Source: Firmicutes bacterium HGW-Firmicutes-7 (GTDB lineage: Bacteria; Bacillota; Clostridia; Lachnospirales; Vallitaleaceae). Taken from it: a stretch of 44,771 nucleotides of DNA. Location of the stretch: NCBI GenBank assembly GCA_002841375.1, contig PGZO01000032.1:1-44771 (forward strand). The letters are read 5' to 3'. Below the pieces are notes generated by a model that did no database searches, was not told where the DNA came from, and worked only from the letters and a program-made list of their open reading frames with translations. Shown piece by piece: positions 39,957 to 44,771 of this stretch; positions within the stretch are counted from its first letter, which is position 1; the number at the start of each line of letters is the position of its first letter. A program made the position numbers and the translations under genes.

Positions 39957-41408
39957 ATGAAATTACAAAAGCGAACAATATTGTTTGTAACGCCTGAAAT
40001 TGTACCGTTTAAAGCAACAGGCGGTTTGGCAGATGTAGCGGAAGCGTTACCAGAAGCGTTGAATGAAGCAGGTCAAAACGCAATTAGGGTTATGCCTAAA
40101 TATGCAGGTATAGAAGACAAGTTTGACATCATAAAACAATTTAGTTTTATTGTCGAAACAGGGAAAAAAGCAAATGTTGCTGAGGTATATAAATATGAGG
40201 AAAATGGTTTAATCACTTTTTTTGTTGGGAACAATAATTATTTTGAAAGAGACAACTGCTATGGGTACGAAGATGATGGTGAAAGATTTGGATTTTTTTG
40301 TAAAGCAGTTGTTGAAATGCTTATGTTTTTGGACATTAAACCAGACATTATTCATTTAAATGATTGGCAATCAGCTTTTATTGGGTTATTACTAAAAGAG
40401 GAATATTATGAATTAGATTTTTATAAAGACATTAAGTTGGTATTTACAATACACAATTTACAGTACCAAGGGGTATTTGGAATTCACACCTTAGACAAGC
40501 TTAATCTATCTGTTAAATATTTTAATCCTGAAAAGATCGAGTATTATGGTAAGGTGTGCTTTATGAAAGCAGGAATAGTGTATTCAGATATGGTGACTAC
40601 AGTTAGTGAAACCTATGCAAAGGAAATACAAACACCTATTTACGGCTATGGATTAGATGGCTTGCTGAGAAGATACAGCTATAAAATTCAAGGCATACTC
40701 AATGGCATTTATTATAGTAAATATGATCCTCAAATTGACACAGCATTATATGTTAATTTCTCAGAAGAGAACTTTAGAGAAAAACGAATAGAAAATAAAC
40801 GCTTGTTACAAAAAGAACTTGGTCTACCAGAAAAAGATGTTCCAATGTTTGGCGTAGTGACACGTTTTGCTGAACAAAAGGGTATTGATCTAATTATTTA
40901 TGCTATGAAGGCTATTTTGCCTGCAGATGTACAATTTGTTATTTTAGGTTCTGGAGAAGAAGAATATGAAAACAAGCTTTTAAGTCTTGAAAATAAATAT
41001 AAAGATCAAGTCAAAATTACTGTTCAATTTAATCAGGATTTGGCCAGAAGGATATATGGTACTACAGATTTCTTCTTAATGCCATCTTTATTTGAACCTT
41101 GCGGGTTATCTCAATTATACAGCTTGAGATATGGATCTATACCAATTGTAAGGGAAACAGGAGGACTATTAGATACAATATTAGATTATGATAAGGATAA
41201 TGATGAAGGTATTGGTTTTTCCTTTAAAAACTTTAATGGGGAAGACTTTCTAAGTGCTATTTATAGATGTCTTGAAACATATGAAGATCGTGATACATGG
41301 AATAAACTTGTAGAGAGAGCAATGAAAAAAAGGTTCTCATGGAGCAGAGCAGCGCAAAGCTATATTGAAAGGTATGAATCTCTTTTAGTTGAAGAGGGTA
41401 CTGTTTAA
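39957..41408 (+). CDS. glgA: glycogen synthase (ADP-glucose, GT5 family)
   Basis: A starch/glycogen synthase of 483 residues. The ADP-glucose motif KATGGLADVAEALPEAL lies near residue 19, where KxGGL is typical. LNDWQSAFIGLLL, LVFTIHNLQYQGVFG, TVSETYAKEI, GVVTRFAEQKGIDLI and SLFEPCGLSQLYSLRYGSIPIVRETGGLLDTI complete the GT-B fold signatures; the last holds the acceptor glutamate. Other glg genes (glgC, glgD, glgB) are not adjacent. It has its own promoter. The following transporter gene is 51 bases away. Confidence 0.94.
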   Translation: MKLQKRTILFVTPEIVPFKATGGLADVAEALPEALNEAGQNAIRVMPKYAGIEDKFDIIKQFSFIVETGKKANVAEVYKYEENGLITFFVGNNNYFERDNCYGYEDDGERFGFFCKAVVEMLMFLDIKPDIIHLNDWQSAFIGLLLKEEYYELDFYKDIKLVFTIHNLQYQGVFGIHTLDKLNLSVKYFNPEKIEYYGKVCFMKAGIVYSDMVTTVSETYAKEIQTPIYGYGLDGLLRRYSYKIQGILNGIYYSKYDPQIDTALYVNFSEENFREKRIENKRLLQKELGLPEKDVPMFGVVTRFAEQKGIDLIIYAMKAILPADVQFVILGSGEEEYENKLLSLENKYKDQVKITVQFNQDLARRIYGTTDFFLMPSLFEPCGLSQLYSLRYGSIPIVRETGGLLDTILDYDKDNDEGIGFSFKNFNGEDFLSAIYRCLETYEDRDTWNKLVERAMKKRFSWSRAAQSYIERYESLLVEEGTV

Positions 41409-41459
41409 ATAATCCTTAACATAAGTATGTAATAAGACCAACAAATTTGGTGAAAAAAT

Positions 41460-42521
41460 TTGAAGAGGATTACATTCAAAAATGTACTAATAATTTCAAG
41501 TGTATATGTGGGGACAGTGTTAGGTGCTGGATTTGCATCAGGTCAAGAAATGATGAGTTTTTTTGCAATCCATGGCTATAAGGGCATGTTCGGGTTAGTG
41601 TTGACGGGCATGCTTTTTAGTATGATTGGCTACATGGTATTAAAGATTATATTTACTAGGAAGTGCAACTCTTATACAGAATTTATGAAGCTTATTATGG
41701 GAAATACAGGGCGAAGATTTTTTGAAGTTATCGTTGTATTATTTATGTTCTGCTGTTTGTGCGCAATGCTTGCAGGATGCGGAGCACTATTTCAGCAACG
41801 ATTTAATATACCCTACTATTATGGTGTTGTATTTATGGCCATTGGGTGCTTCCTTACTTTTTTATTTGATGTTAAAGGTGTCGTTGCAATTAATACAGTT
41901 TTAGCCCCAGTTTTACTTATAGGAACAATATTAATGGGAATTTATATATGGTATTTTAGAGGAACAACAGTAGGAAATATGTTGCCAGAAGCACTTCATT
42001 TAATAAAGGATAATTGGGTTTCATCTTCTATTGTCTACGTTGCATATAACAGCATTACAGCTATTGTTGTGTTGTGCTCTTTGGGGTACGCACTTAATAA
42101 AATGACTACAGTAAAATTGAGTGCAATTATCGGAGGTGCTTCACTAGGCGTAATAGGATTAATTCTTGGGCTTGCGGTATTAATTAACTATAAAGAAGTG
42201 GCTGAATTCGAGATTCCTTTACTTGCTATTGTTATGAAATATTCAGAAGGTATTCAATACATATATATAGTGATGTTAGTATCGGCTATGTTTACAACAG
42301 CAGTAGCAAATGGATTTGGTGTTATAGAAAGAGTTAAGGAAAATAGTGTAGTGCTTAAGGAAAATGCCTATGTAATTAAGTTTGTTGTAGTAACAGTGGC
42401 GGCCGCTTTTTCAAGTATTGGATTTTCAACATTGGTAGCTAATGTTTATCCGCTTTTTGGATATGTTGGAGTTTTTGAAATTGTGTGTATAGGTATTTTT
42501 TTCATCAGAAAGAGAATATAA
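41460..42521 (+). CDS. YkvI family membrane protein (putative transporter)
   Basis: A membrane protein of 353 residues with about ten helices. The first helix carries SSVYVGTVLGAGFASGQEMMSFF, a mark of the YkvI family, which is related to the LeuT-fold amino acid transporters. VYVAYNSITAIVVLCSLG lies in the middle. The substrate is unknown. The start is TTG at 41460 with only a weak GGTGA before it; no ATG start lies near, and the first helix begins at once, so TTG is likely. It is 41 bases before the next gene and may share a transcript with it and CvpA. Confidence 0.85.
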   Translation: MKRITFKNVLIISSVYVGTVLGAGFASGQEMMSFFAIHGYKGMFGLVLTGMLFSMIGYMVLKIIFTRKCNSYTEFMKLIMGNTGRRFFEVIVVLFMFCCLCAMLAGCGALFQQRFNIPYYYGVVFMAIGCFLTFLFDVKGVVAINTVLAPVLLIGTILMGIYIWYFRGTTVGNMLPEALHLIKDNWVSSSIVYVAYNSITAIVVLCSLGYALNKMTTVKLSAIIGGASLGVIGLILGLAVLINYKEVAEFEIPLLAIVMKYSEGIQYIYIVMLVSAMFTTAVANGFGVIERVKENSVVLKENAYVIKFVVVTVAAAFSSIGFSTLVANVYPLFGYVGVFEIVCIGIFFIRKRI

Positions 42522-42562
42522 ATTATATTTTTGATCTTTACAAAAGAAAAGGGGTGAACGTT

Positions 42563-43711
42563 ATGAAAGCAAGGGACCGGATTACCCTCCAAACCATCTT
42601 AATAGCAATTATCATAATTGTAGCAGTTGTGTATATATTTTTTATTAAACCGAATTATTACTATTTTAATGGAGGAAAAATATTTTTTGATCCAGTTTAT
42701 ACTGAAAAGTTTGTTGATAAAAAAACGTTAGAAATATACGCATATAATCAGTCCTTGTTCTTTAGTAGCCAAAACGGCTTGAAAAAGCTTACGATTAACA
42801 GAGAAAGTATATGGGACAAGGTATTTTATTTAGAAAATCCTAAGTTGTTTACAGAAGATAAGTATATGGCGGTTGTGGACTTAGGAGGTAAGGAAGCCTA
42901 CACCTTTGATGATAAAGGATATTTAATGTCGGTCAAAGTAGAATCCCCAATTGTTCTTGCAGACATTAGTGCGGAAGGGGCATTCGCTTTAGTGTTAGAA
43001 GAAGAAGGTAAGCACTTGATTCAATTATATAAACGCGATGGAGAACTTTACGCTGAAAGGGCAACTAATTTTGCAGCCGATGGATATCCTGTTGCAATAG
43101 ATCTATCATCCACTGGTGAGAAAATGGTAACAAGTTATTTATCGGTAAAGGATGGAGTCATAAAGACTACAATTGCCTTTTTTAGTTTTGGTACTAAAGG
43201 AGAATTAGATCCAGACAATAATTTAGGTGGCTTCATTATTGATGATGCAATTGCACCTGAAATTAAGTTTTTAGATGATGATCATCTTGTTGTAGTAAGT
43301 GATAAGACGATATACTTTTACTATATAAAGGATACCCCTAAGCTTGAAACGGAAATTAAAATTAAAAATGAAATTGATCAAATAGCTTACTTTAAAGAAA
43401 ATGTGATTATCTATTTTGGAAAACAGATGGAGGTTTCTAAAAAAGATTTGAATAATAAAATCGTGGTTTATAGCCACGAAGGTGAATTGTTAGATGAATA
43501 TGACGCGCCCGATAATGTAACACATTTAATAGGGAATGACAATAACTACTATGTAATAACCCCAAAGACGATCGAATATCATACGATTAGGAAAAAAATT
43601 TGGGAAGCTAATATAGGTAACGAAGCGAAGAATATACTCAAAATTACTAAGGATAAGTTTATAATAGTATATGAGCAAGGGTATGAGATTACAAAAATTA
43701 AAGATATTTAG
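42563..43711 (+). CDS. DUF5711-like membrane-anchored beta-propeller-type protein
   Basis: A 382-residue protein with one N-terminal membrane helix (about 11-30, LQTILIAIIIIVAVVYIFFI) and a large outer domain. The domain has repeats of beta-rich motifs of the kind SPIVLADISAEGAFALVLEE and FLDDDHLVVVSDKTIYFYYI, suggesting a WD40-like propeller. I recall proteins of this layout next to cvpA in Lachnospirales, annotated DUF5711; function unknown. The frame is open from an ATG at 42485, but AAAAGGGGTGA (42547-42557) points to the ATG at 42563. Confidence 0.75.
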   Translation: MKARDRITLQTILIAIIIIVAVVYIFFIKPNYYYFNGGKIFFDPVYTEKFVDKKTLEIYAYNQSLFFSSQNGLKKLTINRESIWDKVFYLENPKLFTEDKYMAVVDLGGKEAYTFDDKGYLMSVKVESPIVLADISAEGAFALVLEEEGKHLIQLYKRDGELYAERATNFAADGYPVAIDLSSTGEKMVTSYLSVKDGVIKTTIAFFSFGTKGELDPDNNLGGFIIDDAIAPEIKFLDDDHLVVVSDKTIYFYYIKDTPKLETEIKIKNEIDQIAYFKENVIIYFGKQMEVSKKDLNNKIVVYSHEGELLDEYDAPDNVTHLIGNDNNYYVITPKTIEYHTIRKKIWEANIGNEAKNILKITKDKFIIVYEQGYEITKIKDI

Positions 43712-43723
43712 GGGGAGAAGAGG

Positions 43724-44434
43724 ATGGGTTTGAGTTATTTAGATTACATATTTATAGGTATTATTGTACTGACTGCTATAGTAGCCTTTGGGAGAGGGTT
43801 AATTAAGACGATATATTCATTTTTTTCATTAATAATAGGCATGGGTGTTGCCTATACGATATATCCAAAAGTGACAGCGTTTTTGATTAAACATACTAAC
43901 ATTTATGGGGTGATGGTAGCGAAGATTATCAAGGCACTTAAACTTGAAGAATTGGCACAAAACAAAATATCACCATCAGATCAACTTGAAGTGATAGATA
44001 AGTTAAAGGTACCACAATTTCTCAAGGTGGTTTTGAGAGAAAACAAAAACATAGAAATTTATGACCTATTAAAAGCAACAAAGCTTGAGGAATATATCGG
44101 TGGAACTATTGCAACGATAGCACTTAATGCACTAGCATTTTTGCTTGTAGTAATCTTAACAGTAATAATATTGAAAGTTGTATCACATGCATTAGATATT
44201 GTGAGTAAGCTTCCGGTGATTCATCAGTTAAATAAGATAGGCGGGTTATTAATTGGATGTGTACAAGGTATAGTATTTGTGTGGCTTGTATGTATTGCGC
44301 TTTCATTTATTGTGAGCCAACAAGCAGATGATAAGTTGTTTCTGTTAATAGAACGATCACCATTGGTTAAGTATTTTTATAATAATAATTTACTCGTTAC
44401 GTTTATTTCTAACCTCTCCAAAGTGTTCACCTAA
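43724..44434 (+). CDS. CvpA family membrane protein
   Basis: A 236-residue protein with an N-terminal helix pair (SYLDYIFIGIIVLTAIVAFGRGLIKTIYSFFSLIIGMGVAYTIYP) typical of CvpA/colicin V production proteins, and two further helices near residues 130-160 and 180-205. Between them is a soluble stretch rich in Lys and Glu. The GRGLIK turn after the first helix is the conserved motif. Its role in Gram-positives is unclear. It starts 12 bases after the DUF5711 gene. No clear terminator follows before the rRNA promoters. Confidence 0.85.
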   Translation: MGLSYLDYIFIGIIVLTAIVAFGRGLIKTIYSFFSLIIGMGVAYTIYPKVTAFLIKHTNIYGVMVAKIIKALKLEELAQNKISPSDQLEVIDKLKVPQFLKVVLRENKNIEIYDLLKATKLEEYIGGTIATIALNALAFLLVVILTVIILKVVSHALDIVSKLPVIHQLNKIGGLLIGCVQGIVFVWLVCIALSFIVSQQADDKLFLLIERSPLVKYFYNNNLLVTFISNLSKVFT

Positions 44435-44464
44435 CGTAACAACTTATTTTTTTTCATTTAGTCC

Positions 44465-44494
44465 TTGACATTGGACTAGGGGGGGTGATATAAT
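44465..44494 (+). promoter_or_regulatory. rRNA operon promoter P1
   Basis: TTGACA (44465-44470), an 18-base spacer with a run of seven G, and TATAAT (44489-44494) preceded by TG-A. Confidence 0.8.
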
Positions 44495-44604
44495 TACTTT
44501 CGCTGCGAAGACGAGCTATGGCAATTATCGTTTAAGTAGAACACATTAAAGTGTTAAGAAATATCATTAAGTAATTTAGAAATTAACTGGAATTAATTAA
44601 CTGG

Positions 44605-44633
44605 TTGACAACAAGTTGCGAAGATGATATACT
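44605..44633 (+). promoter_or_regulatory. rRNA operon promoter P2
   Basis: TTGACA (44605-44610), a 17-base spacer and TATACT (44628-44633) preceded by TG-A. It lies 139 bases after P1. Tandem promoters are usual for rRNA operons in Firmicutes. Confidence 0.85.
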
Positions 44634-44771
44634 AGCCTTCCTGCCAACGAGCAACACGAGTCGGCAAAAAGCAAAAGCGCAATAACAGAACCTTGAAAAC
44701 TGAACAGTAAACAAACCAACAAACAAGTAATAATGATAATAGTCAGCACAAAATGAACAAGATTAAACATG

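Larger units (their letters stand above)
44435..44771 (+). promoter_or_regulatory. rRNA operon control region and pre-16S leader
   Basis: The last 337 bases hold no protein gene. Two promoters are listed separately. Near 44690 the stretch CCTTGAAAACTGAACAG matches the leader that precedes 16S genes in Firmicutes, and TGCC/GGCA around 44641-44665 can form a hairpin. The mature 16S gene itself (with its GAGTTTGATCCTGGCTC start) is not reached before the edge. Confidence 0.85.

Overview
The window is a low-GC, gene-dense chromosomal segment that opens in the last bases of a 23S rRNA gene and closes in the promoter and leader region of a second rRNA operon in the same orientation. The gene content points to an anaerobic, spore-forming clostridium, most likely of the Lachnospirales or a close relative. 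The signs are an [FeFe] hydrogenase operon with a Rex-like operator, a YyaC-type spore protease, an AbrB/SpoVT regulator, a T-box-controlled trp operon, a DUF5711-type protein, and the tmk-darA-yaaR-holB-ricT-trmN6-rsmI-abrB block typical of Firmicutes. No phage, insertion sequence or CRISPR array is visible.

Layout. 1-921: 23S tail and seven tRNA genes (Asp, Val, Thr, Tyr, fMet, Phe, Lys), with no 5S gene between the 23S end and the first tRNA. 941-2780: glnK-amtB ammonium module behind a leader that carries an intrinsic terminator. 3016-10062: decarboxylase, thymidylate kinase, c-di-AMP receptor, YaaR, DNA polymerase delta-prime, RicT, two methyltransferases and AbrB. 10241-11131: stand-alone LigD-type polymerase. 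11451-16829: three-gene [FeFe] hydrogenase whose NuoF-like subunit is fused to a GltD/NfnB-like NADPH-FAD module. 17023-17898: PHP phosphoesterase. 18037-25005: trpEGDC(FB)A behind a tryptophan T-box with a second antiterminator/terminator unit; trpF and trpB form one reading frame. 25153-27159: CBS protein, two divergent XRE regulators and sfsA. 27358-33458: truA, polysaccharide deacetylase lipoprotein, pgi with a structured leader, a conserved small protein and a two-component system. 33738-37442: nadABC with its repressor niaR. 37758-44434: spore protease, a LysM membrane protein with a degenerate JAMM-like domain, glycogen synthase, a YkvI-like transporter, a DUF5711-like protein and CvpA. 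44465-44771: tandem rRNA promoters and the pre-16S leader.

How the genes fit together. Nitrogen sensing (PII/AmtB), NAD synthesis (NadABC under NiaR), redox disposal (Rex-like site and NAD(P)-linked hydrogenase), tryptophan synthesis (tRNA-sensing leader) and sugar flux (Pgi, GlgA) are all present, each with a recognisable cis-regulatory element. The strongest candidates for something new are the hydrogenase-GltD fusion, the partly duplicated T-box, the trpF-trpB fusion that keeps the internal trpB ribosome binding site, the 18-bp repeat that multiplies the nadB ribosome binding site, the pgi operator and leader, and the pseudo-JAMM/LysM membrane protein. All calls come from reading the sequence; no database search was run.
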